This document shows, in pieces, positions 1 through 6,902 of a DNA stretch of 15,648 nucleotides. The DNA comes from Kiritimatiellia bacterium (GTDB taxonomy: Bacteria; Verrucomicrobiota; Kiritimatiellia; RFP12; UBA1067). Where the stretch lies: assembly GCA_904502135.1 (NCBI GenBank), contig CAJGDE010000041.1, positions 1 to 15,648 of the forward strand, read 5' to 3'. Position 1 is the first letter of the stretch. Each line of letters begins with the position of its first letter. Under the pieces are notes generated by a model. It searched no databases, had not been told where the DNA came from, and saw nothing but the letters and a program-made list of their open reading frames with translations. A program made the position numbers and the translations under genes.

Positions 1-112
1 AAACCGTTGATGGAACATTAAGTTTACTTTTCCGAACATTGTGTTTCCTATACACAACCATCAGAATACTCCCTTGTTACCTCTATCAGCAAGAGACAAC
101 GAGAACGCCATC

Positions 113-430
113 TTAACTCGCCGTCAGCTTAAGTCCGAAAATGCCGACGACGATCAGCGCTGCGGAGAGGAGCCGGAGCGCTGCCGCTGGCTCGCCGAAA
201 AGCACGATACCCGCCGCAACACTTCCGACGGCACCGATTCCCGTCCAGATTGCATACGCTGTCCCCATCGGAATTGTGCGCATCGCTATCGAAAGTAGCC
301 ACACGCTCAGTATCATTGAAACAACGCATAGCACAGCAGCAACTGGATTGCGAAAACCATTGGAATATTTCAATGCGATTGCCCATGCAACCTCAAATCC
401 ACCGGCCAATGTCAAAATAAGCCAATTCAT
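113..430 (-). CDS. gdx: Guanidinium exporter of the SMR family (Gdx/SugE type)
   Basis: A 105-residue protein with four hydrophobic helices, the standard size and shape of small multidrug resistance (SMR) proteins, which act as antiparallel dimers in the inner membrane. The essential membrane-buried glutamate is visible as E13 in GGFEVAWAIALKYS. The GTAYAIWTGIGAVGS stretch (residues 56-70) and the C-terminal GLKLTAS match the Gdx/SugE branch rather than EmrE-type exporters. Family knowledge: Gdx members exchange guanidinium for protons. Start: ATG preceded by a strong AGGAGG ribosome site about 5 nt upstream. The gene lies 69 nt downstream of the DUF1653 gene on the same strand, with a palindrome between them. 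No recognisable guanidine riboswitch precedes it, although many gdx genes have one. Family assignment is secure; guanidinium as substrate is inferred from the subfamily motifs. Confidence 0.93.
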   Translation of the reverse strand: MNWLILTLAGGFEVAWAIALKYSNGFRNPVAAVLCVVSMILSVWLLSIAMRTIPMGTAYAIWTGIGAVGSVAAGIVLFGEPAAALRLLSAALIVVGIFGLKLTAS

Positions 431-466
431 ATTTCCTCCTTATTCAGCAAGCACAAACACCGTTCC

Positions 467-498
467 CTACCTTCGCATTTTTAAAAATGTGAAGGTAG
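467..498 (-). repeat. 32-nt palindrome between the DUF1653 gene and gdx
   Basis: On the plus strand the arms CTACCTTC and GAAGGTAG (8 nt) enclose a G/T mismatch and then CATTTTTAAAAATG, so the whole element is self-complementary apart from one position. It begins 1 nt after the TAG stop of the DUF1653 gene and ends about 36 nt before the gdx ATG. On the minus strand it is followed by GGGAACGG, not by a T-run, so it is not a canonical intrinsic terminator. It could be a U-less terminator, an RNA end protector or an operator for gdx. Confidence 0.7.
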
Positions 499-499
499 A

Positions 500-781
500 C
501 TAAAGAGGTTTAAAGCGTGGTTGAGTTACGCCATCGTGCGTAATATTTTCGAAGAACATTTTCGCCGGGCGCACCCACATCCCCGACTCACCATAGAGTG
601 TCTGATAAACAACCATTAGTTCCTCACTCTCCGAGGAGCGTGCAAACCCCAGCAGTCGATAACGCCCGCCCTTAAAATGAACAAACTCGCGCCCAATCAA
701 TGAAGCATCGCATTCACCGGCATAAACTGCCGCACCAACTTCATTGCAAAGCACATCAATGATTTCATCTTTAGATTTCAT
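500..781 (-). CDS. DUF1653 domain protein
   Basis: A 93-residue protein. Its second half carries the DUF1653 pattern: GGRYRLLGFARSSESEELMVVYQ (about residues 38-60), then LYGESGMWVRPAKMFFE and a terminal Arg-Phe close to the end. These are small soluble proteins, often stand-alone and about 70-100 residues long, with no established biochemical role. The N-terminal third (MKSKDEIIDVLCNEVGAAVY) is not part of the conserved core. No good Shine-Dalgarno precedes the ATG (upstream sequence CTAAAATTCT), so initiation may be weak or the transcript may have a short leader. It is followed by gdx on the same strand and may be cotranscribed with it unless the palindrome between them stops transcription. 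The domain call is confident; the function is unknown. Confidence 0.85.
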   Translation of the reverse strand: MKSKDEIIDVLCNEVGAAVYAGECDASLIGREFVHFKGGRYRLLGFARSSESEELMVVYQTLYGESGMWVRPAKMFFENITHDGVTQPRFKPL

Positions 782-950
782 AGAATTTTAGTTAGCCTTA
801 TTTTCTAAACTGTCTATAGCGTATGTCATATGTGATTATTCTATCATATCCGCTATCGTTTTGCGCGACACACCAACAACTTTTCAATAAAAGAAAATAC
901 TTTGTAACTCAACTGCATTTTGCCTCTCTTTGAATTTCAGCCAAGGCATC

Positions 951-982
951 TCTCACAGTCTCTCGCGGAACGCGAAGTGAGA
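951..982. repeat. Nested inverted repeat in the intergenic region
   Basis: Outer arms TCTCAC (951-956) and GTGAGA (977-982) enclose an inner hairpin TCGCG-GAA-CGCGA (963-975). The inner loop GAA is the same as that of the strong hairpin at the right end of the window. No gene overlaps it convincingly. It looks like a dispersed hairpin or REP-like element, but no second copy is in the window. Confidence 0.5.
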
Positions 983-1031
983 CTAATATTCCCCAAGATT
1001 TTTCCGCATAGAATTCTCATTTTCTTTTTAA

Positions 1032-1100
1032 CACAGAGTCACGAAGGCAAAGAGGCACAGAGCGGAGAGGCGCACAATGCTAGCTCTTTGAGTCTCTGTG
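1032..1100. repeat. CACAGAG-type dispersed repeat, arranged as an inverted repeat
   Basis: CACAGAG occurs at 1032-1038 and again around 1056-1062. CAAAGAG is at 1048-1054. The complements CTCTTTG (1084-1090) and CTCTGTG (1094-1100) follow in inverted order. This degenerate cacagag/acgaagg/caaagag style is, from general knowledge, common in non-coding DNA of PVC bacteria and several other phyla. It takes up much of the 437-nt gap between the DUF1653 gene and abiEi. In the rest of that gap (782-950 and 1101-1165) I see only AT-rich DNA without a supportable gene. Confidence 0.6.
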
Positions 1101-1167
1101 ATAAAAATCCACTCTTAACCTTCACCTTTAATCTTCGCCTAAATTGGCAACTGGCAAGAGAATAGCC

Positions 1168-1204
1168 CGGTTGACAAAACAACCGAAGTTAGATATAATT
1201 TCGG
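1168..1204 (+). promoter_or_regulatory. Consensus promoter with overlapping inverted repeats upstream of abiEi
   Basis: TTGACA (1171-1176) and TATAAT (1194-1199) are both perfect sigma-70-type hexamers, 17 bp apart. An inverted repeat CGGTTG (1168-1173) / CAACCG (1180-1185) overlaps the -35. A second, CCGAA (1183-1187) / TTCGG (1200-1204), flanks the -10. Predicted transcription start is near 1206, only about 13 nt before the abiEi ATG. Family knowledge: AbiEi antitoxins bind inverted repeats at their own promoter and repress it, so these dyads are good operator candidates. Confidence 0.85.
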
Positions 1205-1218
1205 CATATTAGTAAACA

Positions 1219-1812
1219 ATGAAAATACCAAAAACCATAACTGATGTTCTCGCTAAACAAAAGGGAACGATTACATCTCAAGATATCTGTGCGCTTGGGA
1301 TTTCTCGTACTATGCTTGGAAGATATGTATCGGCAGGTCTGCTCGAACGTGTCGGAAGAGGGCTTTATACAAGCGTAGATGCTTTACCGGATGAGATTTT
1401 TGCGCTTTCAAAGCGAAATGAAAAGATGGTGTTTTCTCATACTACAGCGTTGTTCCTTTTGGGAAAGTCAGAGCGAACACCATTCAATCACTATGTTACG
1501 GTTAAGTCGGGAGATACAATGCCAGTTTCTTTAAGACAGGATTTAATCTGCTTTTATGTGAAAGATGAGCTCTTTGATTTAGGTCGAACAGATGTTGCGA
1601 CTCAGTTCGGCAATACCGTACCTTGTTACAATTTAGAGCGGACGATATGCGATTTCATCAGAAATCGGCGGCGCCTGGATGAGGAGCTTTTTCTTTCGAC
1701 AATAAAAGCGTACGCCGCCGATAAATCGCACAACATTTCACGGCTTGGAGAGTATGCTCAATGTATGGGTATTGCAAACAAGGTTGATAAGATTTTCGAG
1801 GTGATACTATGA
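1219..1812 (+). CDS. abiEi: AbiEi-type antitoxin and autorepressor (type IV toxin-antitoxin)
   Basis: A 197-residue protein with a predicted N-terminal winged helix (about residues 1-50: DVLAKQKGTITSQDI, then SAGLLERVGRGLYT). The AbiEi C-terminal domain follows, with the typical VFSHTTALFLLG stretch (about 71-82) and LERTICDFIRNRR (about 140-152). Role by family: antitoxin that counteracts AbiEii without a stable complex and represses its own operon through the winged helix. It overlaps abiEii by 4 nt (ATGA at 1809-1812), so the two are translationally coupled. The ATG at 1219 has no Shine-Dalgarno and lies only about 13 nt from the predicted transcription start, suggesting a short-leader transcript. 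The pair is the only plus-strand gene unit in the window and its codons look more AT-rich than those of the folC-hrpB block, consistent with horizontal acquisition. Confidence 0.93.
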   Translation: MKIPKTITDVLAKQKGTITSQDICALGISRTMLGRYVSAGLLERVGRGLYTSVDALPDEIFALSKRNEKMVFSHTTALFLLGKSERTPFNHYVTVKSGDTMPVSLRQDLICFYVKDELFDLGRTDVATQFGNTVPCYNLERTICDFIRNRRRLDEELFLSTIKAYAADKSHNISRLGEYAQCMGIANKVDKIFEVIL

Positions 1813-2645
1813 GCGCAGAGCAGATGAGTTTTAAAGCGATGATAAAGCGTATTGCGAAGGAGGAGCAGATTCCTGCGCAAGTGGTGTTGCAGAATTTTAT
1901 GTTTGAGCGTTTCTTCGCAAGACTATCCAAGACAACAATTCGAAAGAATCTGATAGTTAAAGGTGGAACATTGATATCTCAGTATCTTGGTCTATCGAAG
2001 AGATCAACGATGGATATTGATCTGACGATGTTAGGCGCGAAACTTTCTGAAGATACGATAACTCGATATCTCGGGATGGTGTTTAAAGTAGATTTAGATG
2101 ATGACATAAGTTGGGAATTGAAATCAATTGCACCGATTCGTCATGATGATATGTACGGTGGTTTCAGAGTAAAACTGATTGCAACATACAAGGGAATTGT
2201 TGTGCCATTTTCGATTGATATATCGACTGGGGATGCGATAACTCCTGAACCGCAAGATTTCATCTTTATGAGTCGTTTTACGCCTAATGGTAACTTTCGA
2301 ATCAAAGCATACACAATCGAAACGGTGCTGGCGGAAAAAGTTGAGGCAATACTGTCTCTTGGCGTTCTTTCGACACGTCCTCGCGACTATTATGATGCAT
2401 ATATGATTCTGAGCACAGTAAAGTATGATAATGCACGTTTATCGAATGCATTGCAATCTACTGTAACTCATCGTGGCACGGAAGAAATACTTGAAAACTG
2501 GTCATCCGGTTTGAAACTGATAAAAGATTCAAAAGCGATGCATGAACGCTGGGCTAAGTACTGCCGTGAATTTTCTTATGCAAAGGGAATATTATTTGAT
2601 GATGTGTGTGAAAAGATTCGTCAGGTACTGATGACGGTTCTTTAA
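1809..2645 (+). CDS. abiEii: AbiEii-type nucleotidyltransferase toxin
   Basis: A 278-residue DNA polymerase beta-like nucleotidyltransferase of the AbiEii family. Visible motifs: KGGTLISQYLG (51-61) followed by the metal-binding D69-x-D71 in TMDIDL; a later acidic position in FSIDIS (D137); the LAEKVEAIL helix (K177); and the RPRDYYDAYMI motif (190-200). No catalytic residue appears to be missing, so the toxin is probably intact. Family knowledge: AbiEii toxins are GTP-binding or tRNA-modifying nucleotidyltransferases that cause reversible growth arrest, and the pair can act as abortive phage defence. A GAGGTG ribosome site lies inside the abiEi 3' end, about 8 nt before the ATG. Length is close to the family norm of about 300. 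Its exact target is not readable from sequence. Confidence 0.93.
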   Translation: MSAEQMSFKAMIKRIAKEEQIPAQVVLQNFMFERFFARLSKTTIRKNLIVKGGTLISQYLGLSKRSTMDIDLTMLGAKLSEDTITRYLGMVFKVDLDDDISWELKSIAPIRHDDMYGGFRVKLIATYKGIVVPFSIDISTGDAITPEPQDFIFMSRFTPNGNFRIKAYTIETVLAEKVEAILSLGVLSTRPRDYYDAYMILSTVKYDNARLSNALQSTVTHRGTEEILENWSSGLKLIKDSKAMHERWAKYCREFSYAKGILFDDVCEKIRQVLMTVL

Positions 2646-2661
2646 TCGCTCTCACTTTCGG

Positions 2662-2729
2662 GTCTTTCGTTATTTAATCATTTTGACAGGTTTAATAGGA
2701 TTCACAGGATTATGGTGCGAACGAAAGAC
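2662..2729. repeat. Inverted repeat enclosing CAGGATT-type repeat DNA
   Basis: Perfect 10-nt arms GTCTTTCGTT (2662-2671) and AACGAAAGAC (2720-2729) flank a 48-nt interior. The interior contains TTTTGACAGG, AATAGGATT and CACAGGATT at 2681-2710. The CAGGATT family is a widely dispersed non-coding repeat in several phyla (general knowledge). The element lies 16 nt after the abiEii stop. No T-run follows the right arm, so it is not an evident terminator. Confidence 0.55.
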
Positions 2730-2770
2730 GATGGAAAATGTTGCCAATTTCCAATGGGGATTGAGAAGGT

Positions 2771-2876
2771 GTTGTAGATGTAGTGTTCAGGTGTAGGTGT
2801 AGCGCGGATGTTGATTCTTTCTTTTCTACCACTACCGCTGTTCTCTACATCTAACTCCCAACTCCTAACTCTCCTC
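2771..2876. repeat. Facing short-period repeats between abiEii and the rtcB remnant
   Basis: The plus strand at 2771-2803 carries an approximately 6-nt GRTGTA-like repeat (TAGATGTAG, GGTGTAGGTGTAG). On the minus strand, 7-nt units run from 2876 down to 2842, including GTTAGGA, GTTGGGA and GTTAGAT. TAGATGTAG (2775-2783) is perfectly complementary to CTACATCTA (2845-2853), so the two blocks could fold together. The minus-strand heptamers start directly after the TAA of the rtcB remnant. Nothing coding is visible from 2646 to 2876. Confidence 0.6.
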
Positions 2877-3266
2877 TTATCCCTTCAATGACGCTAGCGG
2901 CACAAGGCGGACGAGCGGCTCAACAAGGTCGCGCTCCGCGTCGATTACAGATTCGATATCCTTGTAGGCTTGCGGCGCTTCAGAAAGATCAAGCTTACCT
3001 TTAACCTTTCGGCTATAACCTGTATACTTACCCCAGCGTTCGCAGACAATACCTTCCATCGCCTTGTCGCACTCTTCAACTGTAAGATTAGCCGATGCCG
3101 CAACTCGCGACATCCTCCGCCCTGCGCCATGCGAGCAAGACATGAACGAGTCGGGATTGCCAAGTCCGCGCACGATATACGACGCCGTCCCCATAGAGCC
3201 TGGAATAATTCCAATCTCATCAAGTTTCGCCGCCGGCACGCCCTTCAGGAAATATAAAAAATTCAT
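2877..3266 (-). pseudogene. rtcB: C-terminal remnant of RtcB RNA ligase
   Basis: The 129 codons match the last third of RtcB (normally about 380-480 residues). Visible landmarks: IGIIPGSMGTASYIVRG (18-34), SCSHGAGRRMSR (43-54) with H46 at the position of the guanylylated histidine, AYKDIESVI (100-108), and the conserved terminal Lys-Gly. The N-terminal two-thirds, with the Cys and His metal ligands, is absent. An in-frame TGA lies 3 codons upstream of the ATG, and the hrpB terminator and hrpB itself occupy the preceding DNA. RtcB-like sequence starts near residue 7 (LKG), marking an abrupt junction near 3250. The surviving frame is uninterrupted, so the deletion may be recent or the fragment may still be expressed. 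It cannot be a working ligase by family criteria. It could also be a retained domain of unknown use, which is less likely. Confidence 0.85.
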
Positions 3267-3283
3267 CTTTTTTCAACGAAATA

Positions 3284-3306
3284 AAATCGCGCCCGCGATT
3301 AAAAAA
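3284..3306 (-). terminator. Intrinsic terminator after hrpB
   Basis: On the minus strand AATCGC-GGGC-GCGATT forms a 6-bp stem with a 4-nt loop (3300-3285), followed by TTATTT, about 18 nt past the hrpB stop. A T-run precedes the stem as well. It probably ends the long minus-strand operon. The stem is short, so efficiency may be modest. Confidence 0.7.
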
Positions 3307-3317
3307 AACTTCACAAA

Positions 3318-5654
3318 TTAAGTTGTTGGACGCACTCTTTTCGTCGCCACTGCCGTAAAAGGATCCTCCGGCCAATAATGTTTCGGGTATCTTCCTCGCA
3401 TATCCTTTCTGACGAGCTGATATGCACCGCGCCAAAAACCCTCTAAATCTTTTGTCACTTGAATGGGTCGGGCGGCGGGACTTAAAAGCGTCATCACTAT
3501 CGGCACTGTTCCCAAGGCTACTTTCGGCGTTTGCATCAGGCCAAAGCATTCCTGAAGCCTAACCTGAACGGTAGGCTCCTGCCCTTCATAAGAAACCTTA
3601 ACAGAACTGCCGCTGGGCACATCCATGCGTTTAGGCGCAAGACTGTCAAGTTCGCGTCTGTCATGCCCCGAATCCGCAAGAATCAGATCCATGACGAGCG
3701 TCAAGTCAATCCTTTCCAGATCCCGCCAACGGGTCATTCCCGAAACGAAATTCTTCAGCGCGGCAAGAATTTTCTCATCGCTCACTTCGGGCCAGGTATC
3801 GGGAAAATGCTTATGCAAAAAATTGATCCTCGCCTTCATGGCTACGGCCCCGTCGCTCCAACAAGGCATATTCTCAACACCCTTAAGCCGAACTCCTTCA
3901 AGAATGCACGATACAGCTTCGATATCATCCGGTTTTACCTGCTTTTCACAAAGAGGCATTTCACCGAGATATTTCGCAAGCGTACACTTCACGCCGTCGG
4001 TTCGCCTGTCCCAAAGGCACACTCTGCGCTCAACCATTCTGTCGGCAAACAAATCAAAAATCTCTTTCTCCGAAATAGGCGCAGCAAGAAACACTTTTGC
4101 ATCCTGCTCTCTTGCGTCCAGTTCACAGCAGACGACATAAGGCTCTTTCGCAAGAGCCTCTCCATCTTCGAAAAATGCCCCTCTTCCCGAAACCATACGG
4201 AAAGTTCCGTTTCCTCTGTTTCTGGCTATACGTTCGGGATATGCGAGAGCGAGCATCGAACCTTGAGAAAGACCGCGGCCCGGCAGTTCATAAGCTGAAA
4301 AGCGGCGCGATAGCTCTCTCATTCTTGGCGTGCGCTTTACATACCTTATATCAACTTCTCTGCTTCTGACACCTTCTTCAAGGATTGCCGCCAATGACGC
4401 ATCGCCGCCTTTAAGCATCATGTTCGCAAGTCTCGGGTGCATCGGAAGCTTAGCCATCTTTTCTCCATGCTCACAAAGTCGACCATCATCATCAATCGCA
4501 CCAAGAAGCTTAAGAAGATTTCGCGCTCTATCCCAGGAACTGGCCGGAGGCACCGTCAACCAAGGTAAATCATCCCTCCTGAGCGCCCCCCACGAAGCGC
4601 TTATCATCACGGTTGAGGCGAGATCGGCATCTAATATCTCCGGCGACATTTTCGATGGGCGCGAAGCATCATCGCTTTCATTCCACAATCTGTAGCAAAT
4701 TCCCGCAGAAACGCGGCCTGCGCGACCCCGCCGCTGTTCAGCGCGATCCTTCGTCAGCGGCAGCGTGACGAGAGACGACATGGCGCTGGCCGGAGAAAAT
4801 TTCGAAACCCTCATAAGGCCCGAGTCCACAACCGCAGTAACTCCTTCTATCGTTACCGAAGTCTCGGCTATTGAAGTTGAAAGTATGACCTTTCTTCGCT
4901 GCGAGGGCGCGAAGACGCGATCCTGCTCCTCTTTGGGAAGAGCCCCGTACAAAGGCAGAACTTCAGCATCAATCCCAATTAGCGCTTCCTGCGAACTTTT
5001 TATCTCTCTTTCGCCCGGCAGAAAACACAGCACATCTCCATCCGTTTCAGCCAAAGCCTTCTTTACCGCAGACGAAATTGGCACATCCCCAAGATATTTG
5101 GTCTCGACCGGAAACATTCTCCCTTGAGCGCGGACTATTTCGGCATCTCCTAAATGTGAGGCGACCTCATCGGCATCCAATGTGGCGGACATTACCAAAA
5201 GCCGCAAATCATCTCTCAGCGCGCGGCGTGATTCCAAAGCCAAAGCAAAACTCGTGTCACACGAAAGCGAGCGTTCATGAAATTCATCAAAGATGATAAG
5301 AGCCGTATCAGAAAGCTCGGGATCGCTTAAAAGCCGCTGCGAAAGAAGCCCCTCTGTCACTATTTCAAGGCGCGTCCTAGACGATACTTTTCTCTCAAGA
5401 CGAACGTGATAGCCAACCATGTCGCCTACATTCTGACCAAGCTTAGAGGCTATGTACCTAGCGCAGTTTCTGGCCGCAAGCCTTCGCGGCTCAAGCATAA
5501 TTATCTTTCTGCCCTTCAGCCACGGCTCGTCCATGAGGGAGCTAGCGACACATGTGGTCTTGCCGCTGCCGGGAGGCGCAGTCAAAACGACACTTGAATT
5601 ATCTGCAAGATGCCGCTTTATTTCATCAATTACACTTTCTACGGGGAAGCGCAT
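3318..5654 (-). CDS. hrpB: HrpB-type DEAH-box ATP-dependent helicase
   Basis: A 778-residue SF2 DEAH/RHA helicase of the bacterial HrpB group (usually about 800-850 residues). Motif I is APPGSGKTT (26-34), motif Ia is in LEPRRLAARN, motif II is DEFH (123-126, a DEAH variant), motif III is SAT (156-158), and motif VI is QRRGRAGR (307-314). The HrpB-specific C-terminal domain ends with LSPAARPIQVTKDLEGFW and an RGRYPKHYWPEDP stretch near the C-terminus. Family knowledge: a predicted RNA helicase with poorly defined cellular role; cytoplasmic. Its ATG follows the folC stop directly (TAGATG, no gap), with a GGGTG-like ribosome site inside folC, so translation is coupled. It is the last intact gene of the run and is followed by a hairpin terminator. 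The start is secure because motif I begins only about 25 residues in, as in other HrpB proteins. Confidence 0.96.
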   Translation of the reverse strand: MRFPVESVIDEIKRHLADNSSVVLTAPPGSGKTTCVASSLMDEPWLKGRKIIMLEPRRLAARNCARYIASKLGQNVGDMVGYHVRLERKVSSRTRLEIVTEGLLSQRLLSDPELSDTALIIFDEFHERSLSCDTSFALALESRRALRDDLRLLVMSATLDADEVASHLGDAEIVRAQGRMFPVETKYLGDVPISSAVKKALAETDGDVLCFLPGEREIKSSQEALIGIDAEVLPLYGALPKEEQDRVFAPSQRRKVILSTSIAETSVTIEGVTAVVDSGLMRVSKFSPASAMSSLVTLPLTKDRAEQRRGRAGRVSAGICYRLWNESDDASRPSKMSPEILDADLASTVMISASWGALRRDDLPWLTVPPASSWDRARNLLKLLGAIDDDGRLCEHGEKMAKLPMHPRLANMMLKGGDASLAAILEEGVRSREVDIRYVKRTPRMRELSRRFSAYELPGRGLSQGSMLALAYPERIARNRGNGTFRMVSGRGAFFEDGEALAKEPYVVCCELDAREQDAKVFLAAPISEKEIFDLFADRMVERRVCLWDRRTDGVKCTLAKYLGEMPLCEKQVKPDDIEAVSCILEGVRLKGVENMPCWSDGAVAMKARINFLHKHFPDTWPEVSDEKILAALKNFVSGMTRWRDLERIDLTLVMDLILADSGHDRRELDSLAPKRMDVPSGSSVKVSYEGQEPTVQVRLQECFGLMQTPKVALGTVPIVMTLLSPAARPIQVTKDLEGFWRGAYQLVRKDMRGRYPKHYWPEDPFTAVATKRVRPTT

Positions 5655-6902
5655 CTACACACCCTTCTTGGAAGTGAGAAGCTCGGCCGCGTCAAACTCA
5701 CGGCTTAACCGCCAAGGATATGCGTTCAACTTGACCAACGCTTCTCCGGCGAGAAACAAGGAACCCGCGATAAGTGTACGGCGAGCGCTCTTTCTGTAAT
5801 CTTCTTGGCAGAGCTTTATAGCTTCATCAAGCGATGAACATTCAGTAGCGTCGATATTTGAAAGCCGCATTTCCAAAGCGCATTCGCCCGCCGTAAGACT
5901 TCGTTCGTTTGCCGTCGCAACAGCATACGCCTTTAAAACATTCGCGGAAAGTATTCTTAAAACCTCCCTTACGTTTTTATCGGCGCAAAAGCCGGCTATA
6001 AGGTTGACTTTTTCTCCGTTAAGAGCCTCCACAAGCGCCTGCGCCGCAGGAGGATTGTGCGCTCCGTCCACAATAAAAGAGTTTATCTCGTGGAAACGCC
6101 CCGGCCACACCACTTGCGAGAAAGCTTCGCGCGTCTCATTCGAAGAAATGTCAACGCCGAGAACTTTCAATACCGCCAACGCCGTTCTTGCGTTTTCGCG
6201 GTTGAACTCCCCCTTAAGCGCTAAACGCTCCGGAATCTCTTCATCGGAAACAACATCGGGGGAATAGTAGAACCGGGACCCGAGAGCCTTGGCTTTCGCC
6301 GAAACGATTGAGACGACCTCGGGACTGTTTCTACCAAGAACAACTGGCACGCCAGGCTTTATGATGCCGGCCTTTTCCGCCGCTATCTTTTCAACGCTGT
6401 CACCTAGCCACGCGCAATGGTCAAGTCCGACGTTCGTTATCACGCTAACAGACGGCTCACACACATTCGTAGCATCAAACCTGCCACCAAGGCCGCATTC
6501 AAGAACGGCAACATCGACACCTTTATCGGCAAAAAGCCAAAATGCCGCCGCAGTTAGAATTTCAAAATACGTTAATTCCGCATCTGAGCTCGATACTTTG
6601 AGCGCGTTAAAGGCCCGGCGCAAATCGTTATCACTGACGATTTGACCATCAATAAAAAAGCGTTCGTTGACGTTGACGAGATGAGGGCTGGTATAACGGG
6701 CGATCTTATCTTTCGAAACCGCTCTAAGTACGCAATCGATCGTTGATGCAAGAGCGCCTTTGCCGTTGGTCCCCGCGATATGAACAGCCTTAAGCTTCTT
6801 TTGCGGATCTCCAAGCGACGCTAAAGACTTTTTAACCGCATCAAGAGACGGATTCATTCCGAAGCGGCGGGCAGATGAAAGTCTATCTAAAAACGCGTTC
6901 AT
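5655..6902 (-). CDS. folC: Folylpolyglutamate synthase / dihydrofolate synthase
   Basis: A 415-residue Mur-ligase-fold enzyme that adds glutamate to folates (and, in bifunctional members, to dihydropteroate) using ATP in the cytoplasm. Motifs: HIAGTNGKGA P-loop (41-50), TSPHLVNVNERF (71-82), ECGLGGRFDATN (135-146), VGLDHCAWLGDSVEKIAAEKAGIIKPG (158-184) and VDGAHNPPA (278-286). Length is normal (about 420). A longer frame extends upstream to 6959, but that part lies inside ubiA and has no family similarity. The ATG at 6902 overlaps the ubiA TGA (ATGA) and gives the typical FolC N-terminus, so I chose it. Directly followed by hrpB with no gap. Whether it makes dihydrofolate, polyglutamate or both cannot be decided from sequence alone. 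Confidence 0.95.
   Translation of the reverse strand: MNAFLDRLSSARRFGMNPSLDAVKKSLASLGDPQKKLKAVHIAGTNGKGALASTIDCVLRAVSKDKIARYTSPHLVNVNERFFIDGQIVSDNDLRRAFNALKVSSSDAELTYFEILTAAAFWLFADKGVDVAVLECGLGGRFDATNVCEPSVSVITNVGLDHCAWLGDSVEKIAAEKAGIIKPGVPVVLGRNSPEVVSIVSAKAKALGSRFYYSPDVVSDEEIPERLALKGEFNRENARTALAVLKVLGVDISSNETREAFSQVVWPGRFHEINSFIVDGAHNPPAAQALVEALNGEKVNLIAGFCADKNVREVLRILSANVLKAYAVATANERSLTAGECALEMRLSNIDATECSSLDEAIKLCQEDYRKSARRTLIAGSLFLAGEALVKLNAYPWRLSREFDAAELLTSKKGV

Noticed and set aside
431..499. Guanidine riboswitch upstream of gdx
   Set aside because: An ACG-containing stretch (GGGAACGGTG) is present, but there are no paired hairpins with ACGR loops and no ykkC-like architecture by eye.
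920..1165. 81-residue plus-strand frame before abiEi
   Set aside because: It is composed of dispersed-repeat DNA (CACAGAG units and a nested hairpin), with no ribosome site and no recognisable protein features.
3531..4298. 255-residue plus-strand frame (and 3625-4140)
   Set aside because: Antisense shadows of hrpB, which has a complete set of helicase motifs.
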